A DNA stretch of 34,313 nucleotides from a bacterium (GTDB lineage: Bacteria; Bacillota; Clostridia; Lachnospirales; Lachnospiraceae), in contig JAMPAG010000001.1 of NCBI GenBank assembly GCA_023667365.1, positions 198,588 to 232,900 on the forward strand, given 5' to 3'. Every line of letters starts with the position of its first letter. Positions within the stretch are counted from its first letter, which is position 1. Shown here piece after piece: positions 16,843 through 24,578 of this stretch. Made by a program: the position numbers and the translations under genes. Under the pieces are notes generated by a model. It ran no database searches and was not told where the DNA came from. It was given only the letters and a program-made list of their open reading frames with translations.

Positions 16843-17802
16843 TTATTTTGACAGAAGCGGCTCCACATGGACACGCGTCAGAAAGTCCGCAGTCTGCTCT
16901 AAGGACGGCGGTCTTGTCCCCTGCATTGCCACGGCGCCCGCCGCCGCGGCCGCGGCAGATTTCAGCCTTTCTTCCGCTGAAAGACCGCGCACAGAGGAGA
17001 GCGCATATGCCGCCGCCATCGTATCGCCCGCGCCGACCGTGGAACATACCGTTACGGGAACGGCGGGCGCGTACCATGCTTCTTTCTCCGTCACCAGGAC
17101 GGCGCCCTGCGCGCCCATGGAAACAAGGATTTCCGCAACACCCCGCTCTTTCAGCGTACGCGCCGCCGATAATGCGCGCATTTTCTCATCCGCGCCCTCC
17201 ATCAGGATACCCTGCCCGCGGCAGTATGCGGAAAGCTCGGCCGTGTTCGGCTTGATGATGTCCGGCTTTGCCGCGATTCCCTCCGCAAACAGTTCTCCGT
17301 CCGCGTCGAGCAGCACACGCGCGCCGCGCCGGTGACCGAGCGCGGTCAGCTCCGCATAGACCGTCTTCGGAACGCCTTTCGGCGCGCTTCCCGAAAGCAC
17401 GAGCAGATCGCCCTTACTGATCTGCGCCTCCGCGCCGTCAAACAACGCGGCAAGTTCCCGCTCCGTTACCGCCGGTCCCGCCTCGTTTAGTTCCGTCACG
17501 CTTCCGTCTCCGCCGACCACCTTTACGTTCGTCCTCGTCTCCCCGCCGATCGGCGTAAAACAGTGTGCAACGCCGTCCCCGTCCAATATTTCGCGGATCC
17601 ATGCGCCCTGTCTCCCGCCCAGAAAGCCCAGCGCAAGCGTTTCTCCCCCGAACGCACAAACGGCGCGGGAGACATTGATTCCTTTGCCCCCCGCGTCCTC
17701 GCGTGCCTCGCGGACACGGTTCAGTCCGCCGATATGCAGTTCTTCCACCCAGACCGTTTTGTCAACGGCGGGATTTAACGTTACCGTGATGATTTTTGAC
17801 AT
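16843..17802 (-). CDS. PfkB-family sugar kinase, probable 1-phosphofructokinase
   Basis: This ribokinase-fold kinase most likely phosphorylates fructose-1-phosphate to fructose-1,6-bisphosphate with ATP. The start (IITVTLNPAVDKTVWVEEL) is characteristic of the 1-phosphofructokinase/tagatose-6-phosphate kinase group. GGKGINVSRA is PfkB signature 1 and GAGDTMAAAYA near the C-terminus is signature 2, with the catalytic Asp in GAGD. From ATG 17802 it is 319 residues, the usual length. The frame extends to 17874, but the upstream part is not conserved-looking and would overlap htpG. It lies 58 nt after htpG and may be co-transcribed. No fructose PTS genes are nearby, so the exact substrate is uncertain, and tagatose-6-phosphate kinase is the alternative. 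Confidence 0.85.
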   Translation of the reverse strand: MSKIITVTLNPAVDKTVWVEELHIGGLNRVREAREDAGGKGINVSRAVCAFGGETLALGFLGGRQGAWIREILDGDGVAHCFTPIGGETRTNVKVVGGDGSVTELNEAGPAVTERELAALFDGAEAQISKGDLLVLSGSAPKGVPKTVYAELTALGHRRGARVLLDADGELFAEGIAAKPDIIKPNTAELSAYCRGQGILMEGADEKMRALSAARTLKERGVAEILVSMGAQGAVLVTEKEAWYAPAVPVTVCSTVGAGDTMAAAYALSSVRGLSAEERLKSAAAAAAGAVAMQGTRPPSLEQTADFLTRVHVEPLLSK

Positions 17803-17860
17803 GTTCTTCTCACTCGGATCAGCCCTGCGCGTTTGGGCGTAAGCACAAATCTTTGATTTT

Positions 17861-20053
17861 TCAATCTTTCGCAAGCAGCATCATGATCTTATTGCTTCTC
17901 GCCACAAATTTTGTCATCGCTTCCGGCTCAAGCGGCGCCTGCTGGATGAGCGCCAGATCGTAAAGCTGTTCGCAGATCGTAGCAACATTTTCGCCGTCCT
18001 TGTGCTCCAAAATATACTGAACCAGCTTGTTGTTGGCATTTAAGGTCAGCGTCAGACCTTCCTTTCCCATGCCCGGCATGCCCATTCCCGGCATCGCATA
18101 CATCTTCATCATATCCTGCATGCGGCGCGTCTCCTCGGAGAGCGTCACCATAGAGGATATGTCTTTATTCTTGAGTCTCTCCAGCTTGACCGTCACATTA
18201 TCTTTCTTGATTGCTTTCTTAAAGAGCTTATTGAGTTCTTCGGACTGTGCCGCAAGTTCCTCCGCCGCCTTCTTGGAAGTCTTTGCTTTCATGTCATCCG
18301 TGATGTCCGCGTCGATGCGCATGAAACGGATGCCCTCGTTTTTGGACTCCAGTTGTGTGATGAACGGCTGGTCGATATTGTCTTTTAAGATCACGGCGTC
18401 CATCTTTGCCTTGCGGAACATGTTGATATACTGGCTCTGCTGAACCTCGTCCGTGACGTAGTAGATGACTTTTTCCTTTTTCTCATCTTCCGCGTCCGTA
18501 TCGTCCTCGTCGTCGATGTCTGCGCTGTCTTCGTCGGCATTCCCGTCCGTCACGACTTCCGTTTCGACCGCTTCTCCGGTTTCCACATCCGTTGCCGCGC
18601 CGGCATCACTGCCGTCCGCGTTCTCCGCCGTGTCAGTGCTCTTTTCGCCGTCCGCGTTCTCCGCTGCCGTGTCGGTACTCTTTTCGCCGTCCGCTGTCTG
18701 CTCCGCATCCTCCGCCGTGTCGATCGGCTTCACTTCCAGACATTCCGGCAGCGTGCGGTATTCGCCGTCGATGTTCTTAAACAGAATATAGTCCGTCATT
18801 TTTTCACAGAACTTATCATCCTTTAAGCAGCCGAATTTGATAAACGGGCTGATGTCGTCCCAATATTTCTGATATTCCTCTTTTTCCGTCTTGCAAAGTC
18901 CCGCCAGCTTATCGGCAACCTTCTTCGTGATATAATCGGAAATCTTCTTGACAAACCCGTCGTTCTGCAGCGCGCTTCTCGATACGTTGAGCGGCAGATC
19001 CGGGCAGTCGATCACGCCCTTTAAGAGCATCAAAAATTCAGGAATGACTTCCTTGATATTATCCGCAATAAATACCTGACTGTTGTAAAGCTTGATCGTA
19101 CCTTCTATGGATTCATATTCCATATTGATCTTCGGAAAATACAGGATGCCCTTTAAGTTGAACGGATAATCCATATTCAGGTGGATCCAGAACAGCGGCT
19201 CCTTATAATCCTGAAATACCTTGCGGTAAAACTCCAGATATTCCTCCTTCGTGCATTCCGACGGATTCTTCGCCCAGAGCGGCGTCGTATCATTCAAAAG
19301 CTCCGGACGCTTCGCGATCTTTATCTTTTCGGGATCGCCCTCTTTCTCCGGCGCGATCGTCTCGATCACGGTATCGGTATCCAGCTTCTCATCGGCGTTG
19401 ATCGTCTGCGTCGCCGTCGTATTCGCCACCGACAGATAGATCTCGTACGGCATAAAAGAGCAATATTTCTTAATGACTTCGCGCGCCTTATATTCGTTGC
19501 AGAATTCCAGACAGTCCTCATTTAAGTAAAGCGTGATCTCGGTGCCGACCTCGCTGCGGCTGCCCTCGGACATGTCAAATTCCGTGCCGCCGTCGCATTC
19601 CCAATGTACCGGGGAGGCTCCCTCCTGATAGGACAGCGTATCAATATGCACGGCGTCGGCAACCATGAACGCCGAATAAAAACCGAGTCCGAAATGACCG
19701 ATGATCTGATCGTCGTTCGTCTTATCCTTATATTTTTCAATGAAATCGGTCGCACCCGAAAATGCGATCTGATTGATGTATTCCTCCACCTCGTCGGCGG
19801 TCATGCCAAGTCCGGTATCAATGAATTTCAGCGTCTTTTCCTCCGGATTGCAGATGACCCGGATCTGATTCTTGAATGCATCGGGATAGGTGTACTCGCC
19901 CATCATTTCCAGCTTTTTCAGCTTCGTGATCGCGTCGCAGCCGTTCGAGATCAGCTCGCGGTAAAAAATATCATGGTCTGAATAGAGCCATTTCTTGATG
20001 ATCGGAAAAATATTGTCGCTGTTAATGGATAAGTTGCCGTGCTTCTGTTCCAT
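17861..20053 (-). CDS. htpG: molecular chaperone HtpG (Hsp90) with an acidic insertion
   Basis: This is a cytosolic ATP-dependent Hsp90 dimer. The N-terminal GHKL ATPase domain shows ELISNGCDAITK, DTGLGMT and GHFGLGFYSAF. The middle and C-terminal domains follow in normal order. Unlike most bacterial HtpG (about 620-650 residues), this one has 730, because about 80 acidic residues (444-524) are inserted in the middle domain, just before KVIYYVTDE. The insert contains two copies of ADGEKSTDTA and ends in DDEDDTDAEDE. Its position differs from the eukaryotic charged linker, which lies between N and middle domains. A MPGMGMPGMG stretch sits in the C-terminal domain. The upstream CIRCE operator implies HrcA repression. 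AAGGA lies twelve bases before the ATG. Confidence 0.96.
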   Translation of the reverse strand: MEQKHGNLSINSDNIFPIIKKWLYSDHDIFYRELISNGCDAITKLKKLEMMGEYTYPDAFKNQIRVICNPEEKTLKFIDTGLGMTADEVEEYINQIAFSGATDFIEKYKDKTNDDQIIGHFGLGFYSAFMVADAVHIDTLSYQEGASPVHWECDGGTEFDMSEGSRSEVGTEITLYLNEDCLEFCNEYKAREVIKKYCSFMPYEIYLSVANTTATQTINADEKLDTDTVIETIAPEKEGDPEKIKIAKRPELLNDTTPLWAKNPSECTKEEYLEFYRKVFQDYKEPLFWIHLNMDYPFNLKGILYFPKINMEYESIEGTIKLYNSQVFIADNIKEVIPEFLMLLKGVIDCPDLPLNVSRSALQNDGFVKKISDYITKKVADKLAGLCKTEKEEYQKYWDDISPFIKFGCLKDDKFCEKMTDYILFKNIDGEYRTLPECLEVKPIDTAEDAEQTADGEKSTDTAAENADGEKSTDTAENADGSDAGAATDVETGEAVETEVVTDGNADEDSADIDDEDDTDAEDEKKEKVIYYVTDEVQQSQYINMFRKAKMDAVILKDNIDQPFITQLESKNEGIRFMRIDADITDDMKAKTSKKAAEELAAQSEELNKLFKKAIKKDNVTVKLERLKNKDISSMVTLSEETRRMQDMMKMYAMPGMGMPGMGKEGLTLTLNANNKLVQYILEHKDGENVATICEQLYDLALIQQAPLEPEAMTKFVARSNKIMMLLAKD

Positions 20054-20097
20054 AAAAAATCACATTCCTTTCTTCGTCACATTTTTCTCGGCATTGT

Positions 20098-20166
20098 CTG
20101 CGTCCGCCTGCCATATTCTTCCCGGCAGCATCCTGCGTTTCGCCTGCCGTATCCTTTCCGGGTCAG
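20098..20166. repeat. degenerate tandem duplication in the htpG leader
   Basis: Two adjacent units of about 34 bases, 20098-20131 and 20133-20166, share CTGCGT, CGCCTGCC, TAT and TCCCGG/TTCCGGG blocks. They lie in the htpG untranslated leader between promoter and start codon. Function, if any, is unknown. Confidence 0.4.
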
Positions 20167-20192
20167 ATTCCCTTCCGCCCGATCCATATAAC

Positions 20193-20221
20193 AGTTTAAT
20201 TCGGTCATTTTCAAAAGTCAA
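20193..20221 (-). promoter_or_regulatory. sigma-A-type promoter for htpG
   Basis: On the minus strand TTGACT (20216-20221), 17-base spacer, TAAACT (20193-20198). It lies immediately downstream of the CIRCE operator, eight bases from it, and reads toward htpG. The leader would be about 130 bases. Confidence 0.75.
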
Positions 20222-20228
20222 GAAAAAA

Positions 20229-20255
20229 TTAGCACTCATTTTGAATGAGTGCTAG
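20229..20255 (-). promoter_or_regulatory. CIRCE operator (HrcA-binding site)
   Basis: TTAGCACTC (20229-20237), nine-base spacer, GAGTGCTAG (20247-20255). This matches the CIRCE consensus TTAGCACTC-N9-GAGTGCTAA at 17 of 18 arm positions. CIRCE is bound by the repressor HrcA and usually controls groES-groEL and dnaK operons. Here it lies just upstream of the htpG -35, so htpG is inferred to be a class I heat-shock gene in this organism. Confidence 0.93.
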
Positions 20256-20264
20256 CAATCTTTG

Positions 20265-20289
20265 AAAAACCGCGATTTTCTGCGGGTTT
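20265..20289 (-). terminator. possible terminator after the PpiC-type lipoprotein gene
   Basis: In minus-strand RNA AAACCCGC pairs with GCGGTTT (one extra C) around an eight-base loop, followed by UUUUUC. It lies about 55 bases after the stop codon at 20344 and just before CIRCE, where a terminator is expected. The stem is short, so confidence is moderate. Confidence 0.5.
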
Positions 20290-20343
20290 CCGGAATTATG
20301 AACTTTTTATAAAACGGCGCGTCCGTCTGCTTTTTCCACAGCT

Positions 20344-21480
20344 CTATTCCTCAAAGGAGAACTCCGTCCCCGCAAAACTCCGGTTGTACACCTCAAAAAA
20401 GTCGGAAGTCCTCAGCTCGGCATCATGGAGCAGTCGGATCTCTTCCCACAGGTCCTCATTGAGGTAGCGCATCAGAGAGGACACAAAGGTCTCATACTGC
20501 TCGCCGAACACCTGCTCGCGCTGCGCCCTTACGATCTCGATCTTATTTTGGTCTGTCTGTTCCCTATCGAAGGTGCTGATACATTTTAAGATCTCATACC
20601 CCTGCGTCGTCTCGACAATTTCACTGATCTCACCGGTTTCTAATGAAAACGCCGCATTCTCGAACGCCTCATCCATATCGCCGTGGCGGATATACAGCGT
20701 ATTTTCATCCGCTTCATTATAAAGCTCCATCAGGCTCTCAAAATCCTCGCCTGCCTCTAATCGTTCACTCAACTCCTGCGCCAGCGCATAGCGCTCCGCT
20801 TTTTCCTCCTCACTCATCGCAAAACCGCCGTCCGCATTGCCCGTCGTCGTCCGCAGTAAGATATGCTGGATCGTGATCGTGCGCGCTTCATCATCGCTGA
20901 TCTCAGGATTGATGTCGCGGATAATATAATGGTACACCTTGTCCGCCAGCGCATAATCCTGATACATGGAAGAAATTTCTTCCTGCGTGATCTCCAAAAG
21001 CTCCTGTTCACGCCCGGAAAGAGAAGAAAAATATTCCGCCGCCGCCTGTCCGCAAAGCGCCTGTTCCTCCTCCGAAAGCGAAACGTTCATCTCCTCCGCG
21101 AGCAGCGTCATGGACTTTATGCGCGCAATACGCGCAAGTACGATCTCCTTCACATTCTCCTCTAACGTCACGCCGTTAAAATCCTGCTGCCATATTTCCT
21201 CTCCGAACACATTCTCATACTGATTCTGCGTATTGGTCAGGTATACCATCAATTCGCTTTTCATGCAGGAAACCGGACCGATGCGAAAAATCTCGCCGCG
21301 CGCAAACCCCGTTGTCAGAATGACCTTGGTACTGTTATTTTCGCTCTCCGTCTCCCGCCCGCAGGCGCAGACGCAGACCATGAACGTCAGCACAAGCGCG
21401 AGCACGCCCGCACGCACGGCGGCTCCGCACCTCCCCGCCGCGTTTTTCTTTTTATTTCTCACAATTCCAAACTCCCTCAT
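20344..21480 (-). CDS. PpiC/SurA-like peptidylprolyl isomerase lipoprotein
   Basis: This is a probable extracytoplasmic foldase of the parvulin (PrsA/SurA-like) type. A basic N-terminus with RNKKK is followed by a hydrophobic stretch (VLALVLTFMVCVCAC) ending in a lipobox-like VCAC, suggesting a lipid-anchored cysteine. A SurA-like helical region covers roughly residues 70-190. The parvulin domain (TITIQHILLRTT, ALAQELSERLEAGEDFESLM, AAFSLETGEISEIVETTQGY) and a C-terminal helix follow. ATG 21480 overlaps the PHP gene stop as ATGA, but GTG 21462 has the better ribosome site (AGGGAG nine bases upstream) and still keeps the signal peptide. The protein is 372 or 378 residues, depending on start. 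Some catalytic parvulin residues look divergent, so isomerase activity is not certain. Confidence 0.85.
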   Translation of the reverse strand: MREFGIVRNKKKNAAGRCGAAVRAGVLALVLTFMVCVCACGRETESENNSTKVILTTGFARGEIFRIGPVSCMKSELMVYLTNTQNQYENVFGEEIWQQDFNGVTLEENVKEIVLARIARIKSMTLLAEEMNVSLSEEEQALCGQAAAEYFSSLSGREQELLEITQEEISSMYQDYALADKVYHYIIRDINPEISDDEARTITIQHILLRTTTGNADGGFAMSEEEKAERYALAQELSERLEAGEDFESLMELYNEADENTLYIRHGDMDEAFENAAFSLETGEISEIVETTQGYEILKCISTFDREQTDQNKIEIVRAQREQVFGEQYETFVSSLMRYLNEDLWEEIRLLHDAELRTSDFFEVYNRSFAGTEFSFEE

Positions 21481-22250
21481 TGACACGACTCGTTCCCGTC
21501 CAGAAGCACATATGGGTAATCCGCGCGCGCAACGCCCCGCATAGCTTTCATCAATTCCACATAATCGTACACATCCCGCAATCTGTGCGCGCATGCGATG
21601 CCTCCAAAAAACAGATCCGTACTGTGAATATCCGAACCCGCCGTGACCGGCAGTCCGAACTGCTCCGCGTACTCCCGCGCACGCACGTCAAAGTCGGGAT
21701 TATTGTGCCCCCTGCTTTTGCGGCAGGAATGCGTCGCATTCACACCCTCCACCGCGTCCGTAAACTCAGGAAAAACACGAATCTCAGGGATATACGCCTC
21801 GTCGCGGTACGGATGGCAGTGCACCACCAGCCCGCCCGCTTCATGTACCAGATGATATTGTTCCTCGATCGTCGCGTCCTTGATCTCCGGGTGCGCAAGA
21901 AGCCACTCCTTGTCCAATCCATAGATCAGAAATTCCGTTCCGTGATCGTTTGCCTCCCAGCCGAAAAACACCTGAAGCCCGATCCGGTCCCCCTCCGCTT
22001 TCGCATCCTCGTACCCCATGCAGAAGCGCTCCACCCATTCATGCCACGGCAGCGACCTGTCAACGCAGGTATTTCCGTAAAAAAAATGATCTGTCACCAT
22101 AATCCCCGTATAGCCCGCCGCATGACACGCCTGCGCCATCTGCGCGCCGCTTGCCCTCGCGCACGCGGACGCCTGCGACGTATGCAGATGCGTTTCATAC
22201 ACATAGGGATACCTGCTGTCAATCTTTAGTTTTTCTCCTGTCTGTTCCAT
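21477..22250 (-). CDS. PHP-domain metal-dependent phosphoesterase
   Basis: The polymerase-and-histidinol-phosphatase fold is recognised by HLHTS at residues 21-25, VTDHFFYGN near 57, GWEANDHG, VHCHPYRDE and a final GSDIHST. Together these supply the histidine and aspartate ligands for two or three metals. The 257-residue length fits stand-alone PHP phosphoesterases. The substrate cannot be read from sequence; nucleotide or histidinol-phosphate-like monoesters are known for relatives. GGAG lies nine bases before the ATG, within a 15-base sequence (22258-22272) that is duplicated exactly at 23063-23077. The gene ends in an ATGA overlap with the lipoprotein gene, so the two are coupled. Confidence 0.88.
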   Translation of the reverse strand: MEQTGEKLKIDSRYPYVYETHLHTSQASACARASGAQMAQACHAAGYTGIMVTDHFFYGNTCVDRSLPWHEWVERFCMGYEDAKAEGDRIGLQVFFGWEANDHGTEFLIYGLDKEWLLAHPEIKDATIEEQYHLVHEAGGLVVHCHPYRDEAYIPEIRVFPEFTDAVEGVNATHSCRKSRGHNNPDFDVRAREYAEQFGLPVTAGSDIHSTDLFFGGIACAHRLRDVYDYVELMKAMRGVARADYPYVLLDGNESCQ

Positions 22251-22257
22251 GCTTTTT

Positions 22258-22272
22258 TACTCCGCCCTTTAA
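22258..22272. repeat. left copy of the 15-bp direct repeat flanking the AT-rich cassette
   Basis: TACTCCGCCCTTTAA, identical to 23063-23077. On the minus strand it reads TTAAAGGGCGGAGTA and supplies the ribosome site of the PHP gene. The bases beyond both ends of the two copies differ, so the repeat is exactly 15 bp. Confidence 0.85.
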
Positions 22273-22293
22273 CTCACTAATAAAAAAACCTGC

Positions 22294-22575
22294 TTATTTA
22301 TCACCGTAAAATCCTGTATCACTGACTTCTAGCCATTTCAAGTACATTTCTCTGTAATGCAGCCTGATAAATTCTCGTATTTTTTTAACCTCCCGGTCTG
22401 ATAAACGTCCCTGCTTCTCTACCGTGGTATCACCGTTACTTTTTACAAAAAACTTTGCAGAACCTGTCTCTGTGAGCTTTTTATCACTTGCATGTACATG
22501 CATCGCTTCGATCACACAGCTTGCCGTATAATAAAGATAATAGCCGCATACCTTGTATTCATAATATTTGGGCAT
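22294..22575 (-). CDS. small DUF4160-like protein
   Basis: The 93-residue protein contains MHVHASD, then SAKFFVKSNGD, GRLSDREVKKIREFI and a final YLKWLEVSDTGFYGD. This is the order of conserved elements I associate with DUF4160 (HxHA, strand, then the helix with REL..W). DUF4160 genes often sit beside small partner genes and have been suggested to be toxin-antitoxin-like, but no activity is established here. The start ATG is one base after the stop of the preceding small gene, with GGAGG overlapping that stop. The AT-rich codon use contrasts with the GC-rich neighbours. It is the last gene of a three-gene cassette. Confidence 0.7.
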   Translation of the reverse strand: MPKYYEYKVCGYYLYYTASCVIEAMHVHASDKKLTETGSAKFFVKSNGDTTVEKQGRLSDREVKKIREFIRLHYREMYLKWLEVSDTGFYGDK

Positions 22576-22576
22576 T

Positions 22577-22798
22577 CTATTCCTCCATGAAATTTTTATT
22601 GCTTTGGTAATACCCCATCACAATTTCATTTTCAATATCATCCATATTCGTTTCGACTATTTTTTCTTTATAAATAACCGCTGCATGATCAGGACGATTC
22701 AAGTTCAAAACCCGAATCCATTCATCCTGGGCAGTAAAAGCATAACCGTTAATGATCATATCCGCCTTATCCGCAATATCCATCACATTGAGCTGCAT
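22577..22798 (-). CDS. small protein of unknown function, second gene of the AT-rich cassette
   Basis: A 73-residue acidic protein with no membrane helix. It begins MQLNVMDIADKADMIINGYA and includes VLNLNRPDHAAVIY and MDDIENEIVMGYYQ. I do not recognise a named family. Two ATG codons, 22801 and 22798, are in frame; GAGG lies seven bases before 22798, which I prefer. The frame overlaps the upstream small gene by about 32 nt and is followed one base later by the DUF4160-like gene. This tight overlap is typical of toxin-antitoxin or immunity modules, but nothing in the protein proves that role. Confidence 0.65.
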   Translation of the reverse strand: MQLNVMDIADKADMIINGYAFTAQDEWIRVLNLNRPDHAAVIYKEKIVETNMDDIENEIVMGYYQSNKNFMEE

Positions 22799-23060
22799 CA
22801 TCAATCCTCACTTTCTCGATCGGCTTCAAAAATTCCTCTACATTATAGTATAAATTCTCCAGTATCGGAATCAAATCGATATATTCCTCCACCTCGTCCA
22901 AATTCTGATATTTCGCCATAACTACAATATATCCGTGATCCCATCTCACAACTCTTGTGTATTTTTCCAATTTAGGTGATGTCAAAAAACGAATCTGATG
23001 TCCGTTAAATGCAAACACCGTATAACCATTAGAATTTGTAAGAACCGCCTGATTCTGCAT
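22767..23060 (-). CDS. small protein of unknown function, first gene of the AT-rich cassette
   Basis: A 97-residue soluble protein. Its first half looks beta-rich (GYTVFAFNGHQIRFL, RVVRWDHGYIVVMAKY) and the second half is acidic and helical (LDEVEEYIDLIPILENLYY), ending with FLKPIEKVRID. No family is recognised with confidence; the last segment recalls the ends of DUF2442-type partners of DUF4160, but this is a weak resemblance. ATG 23060 is preceded by GGAG four bases upstream, inside the right copy of the 15-bp repeat. Base composition is lower in GC than the flanking genes, consistent with horizontal gain. Confidence 0.65.
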   Translation of the reverse strand: MQNQAVLTNSNGYTVFAFNGHQIRFLTSPKLEKYTRVVRWDHGYIVVMAKYQNLDEVEEYIDLIPILENLYYNVEEFLKPIEKVRIDDAAQCDGYCG

Positions 23061-23062
23061 AC

Positions 23063-23077
23063 TACTCCGCCCTTTAA
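23063..23077. repeat. right copy of the 15-bp direct repeat flanking the AT-rich cassette
   Basis: TACTCCGCCCTTTAA, identical to 22258-22272 and 805 bases away. It overlaps the stop codon of the zinc-ribbon gene and supplies the ribosome site of the first cassette gene. Confidence 0.85.
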
Positions 23078-24003
23078 TAGCTGATCACATACCATTTTCC
23101 GTCGATCTTTACGACATCCAGCTCCAGCTCCGAATCGAACTCTCCTTCACTGCCCTTAAAGGTCATCTCGACCTCTACCCGATACCCCGCGGAAATGGAA
23201 ACGTTATAACGGAAATCCACCAGACAGTCCTCCTCATAGTCCTCGATTTCATAAGCCAAAAGTGGTTCGGCGTCTTCGATCTCATAGGTCATTTTTGCGT
23301 TTTTGCCGCAATACCACTCTATGTCTTCGTTATAGTCTTCCCAGAACTCCGCCTCCGAACCATAAAAGAGCAGAAGGTCTTTCCGCACTTCCTCCTGCAG
23401 CCGCACAGGGAACGCTTCGCACATTTTATCCATATCCTGCTGCTTCAATCCGTCCATAAACACGCCGACTGCCTGCTGATACGTTCCGTGGCTGTTATCC
23501 CTTGTCAAAAGAACAACGAGCAGAACGACCGCGATCACAAGGATCAACCCAACGATCGCGCCGGCGATCACAAGCGCTTTCCGGCTGCTCTGCGGCTGCG
23601 CCGCAGAACCATAAGGATTTGCGGCGGGATACACGCCCTGCGGCGGCACGTTCCCATATTGCGGCATCGTATTCGCCATATTCATTGCCTGCCCGTTTCC
23701 ATAGACCTGCTGCGCGCCGTTCATTGCCTGCCCGCTCCCGTAGACTTGATCTGTATTTCCATATGGCTGTCCGTTTCCATACGGCACGCCCGCCGCTCCA
23801 TATGGCGGCATGTTCCCATACGGCTGAACAGTGTTCAACATCGACATATCCCCGGACGGCGCTCCCGCCGCTCCCTGACTTGGCGCGCCTGCATACGGCT
23901 GCGCCCCGTTCATCACCGGCATATCCCCGGACGGCGTACCGCACAACGCGCAGAAATGTGCGCCGTCCGGAAGCTCTGTGCCACAATTTTTACAATAACT
24001 CAT
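23074..24003 (-). CDS. zinc-ribbon membrane protein with an extracellular domain
   Basis: The N-terminus is a zinc ribbon with Cys at 4, 7, 18 and 21 (CKNC...CALC). A low-complexity linker rich in Gly, Tyr, Asn, Pro and Ala (about residues 25-140) repeats YGNGQ/YGN units. One membrane helix lies at about 143-167 (ALVIAGAIVGLILVIAVVLL). The outer domain (about 170-309) begins with YQQAVGVFMDGLKQQDMDKM and ends with VKIDGKWYVISY, which resembles NTF2-like/DUF4878-type domains. Related zinc-ribbon proteins are common in Firmicutes and often poorly defined; sensing or envelope-stress roles are guesses. GGAGG lies eight bases before the ATG. The stop codon falls within the 15-bp repeat. Confidence 0.8.
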   Translation of the reverse strand: MSYCKNCGTELPDGAHFCALCGTPSGDMPVMNGAQPYAGAPSQGAAGAPSGDMSMLNTVQPYGNMPPYGAAGVPYGNGQPYGNTDQVYGSGQAMNGAQQVYGNGQAMNMANTMPQYGNVPPQGVYPAANPYGSAAQPQSSRKALVIAGAIVGLILVIAVVLLVVLLTRDNSHGTYQQAVGVFMDGLKQQDMDKMCEAFPVRLQEEVRKDLLLFYGSEAEFWEDYNEDIEWYCGKNAKMTYEIEDAEPLLAYEIEDYEEDCLVDFRYNVSISAGYRVEVEMTFKGSEGEFDSELELDVVKIDGKWYVISY

Positions 24004-24061
24004 CTATTTTTCCTCCGCCGTTTTATTGACCGGATCATTGCAAAACCACATTGCAAGCCCG

Positions 24062-24553
24062 TTATTTTTTTCTCTGGTAACACAAAAAAGTATACGGTAT
24101 GTCAAAATACGTCTGCTCGTCGCTGTCCGCCGTGATCTCCCACTCCGGAAGCTCGTCCAGATTCGGAAAATAGGCATCCGCCGCATAAGCGTGATCGATC
24201 TTCGTCACATGGACCGTATCGCAGTACGGCAGCATCATGCGGTACACGCTCCCGCCTCCCACGATAAAAATGTCCTCGTCCGCATAGTCTTTCAATGCGG
24301 CAAGCAGTTCTTCCCCGCTGTGAAGCGTCTGCGCTCCTTTTTTGCAAAAAGAAGGATTCGTCGAAAGAACCAGATTCGTCCTGCCCGGAAGCGGCTGTCC
24401 CTGCGGAAACGTCTCCAATGTTTTTCTGCCGTACACGATCACTTTGCCCATCGTCATTTCGCGGAACAGTTTGTGATCGTTCGGGATGCTGACCAAAAGC
24501 TTCTCCTTATAGCCGATCCCCCAATTTGCGTCCGCCGCCACGATCATATTCAT
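24062..24553 (-). CDS. folA: dihydrofolate reductase
   Basis: This enzyme reduces dihydrofolate to tetrahydrofolate with NADPH for thymidylate and purine synthesis. At 163 residues it has the standard chromosomal DHFR size. MIVAADANWGIGYKEKL is the N-terminal strand and Met20-like loop; the acid in SIPNDHKLF is the catalytic Asp. GKVIVYGRKTLETFP binds NADPH and DIFIVGGGSVYRMML is the second cofactor glycine motif. The open frame reaches 24712, but ATG 24553 has GGGAG nine bases upstream and gives the correct N-terminus, whereas the extension would overlap the metallo-beta-lactamase gene. The gap to that gene is 25 nt. No thyA is adjacent. Confidence 0.95.
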   Translation of the reverse strand: MNMIVAADANWGIGYKEKLLVSIPNDHKLFREMTMGKVIVYGRKTLETFPQGQPLPGRTNLVLSTNPSFCKKGAQTLHSGEELLAALKDYADEDIFIVGGGSVYRMMLPYCDTVHVTKIDHAYAADAYFPNLDELPEWEITADSDEQTYFDIPYTFLCYQRKK

Positions 24554-24578
24554 AGATGCAATCTCCCATGTATTGGTA

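Noticed and set aside
21477..22229. Plus-strand 249-residue frame opposite the PHP gene
   Set aside because: The minus-strand PHP protein has all metal-binding motifs. The plus-strand product has no recognisable domain and no ribosome site.
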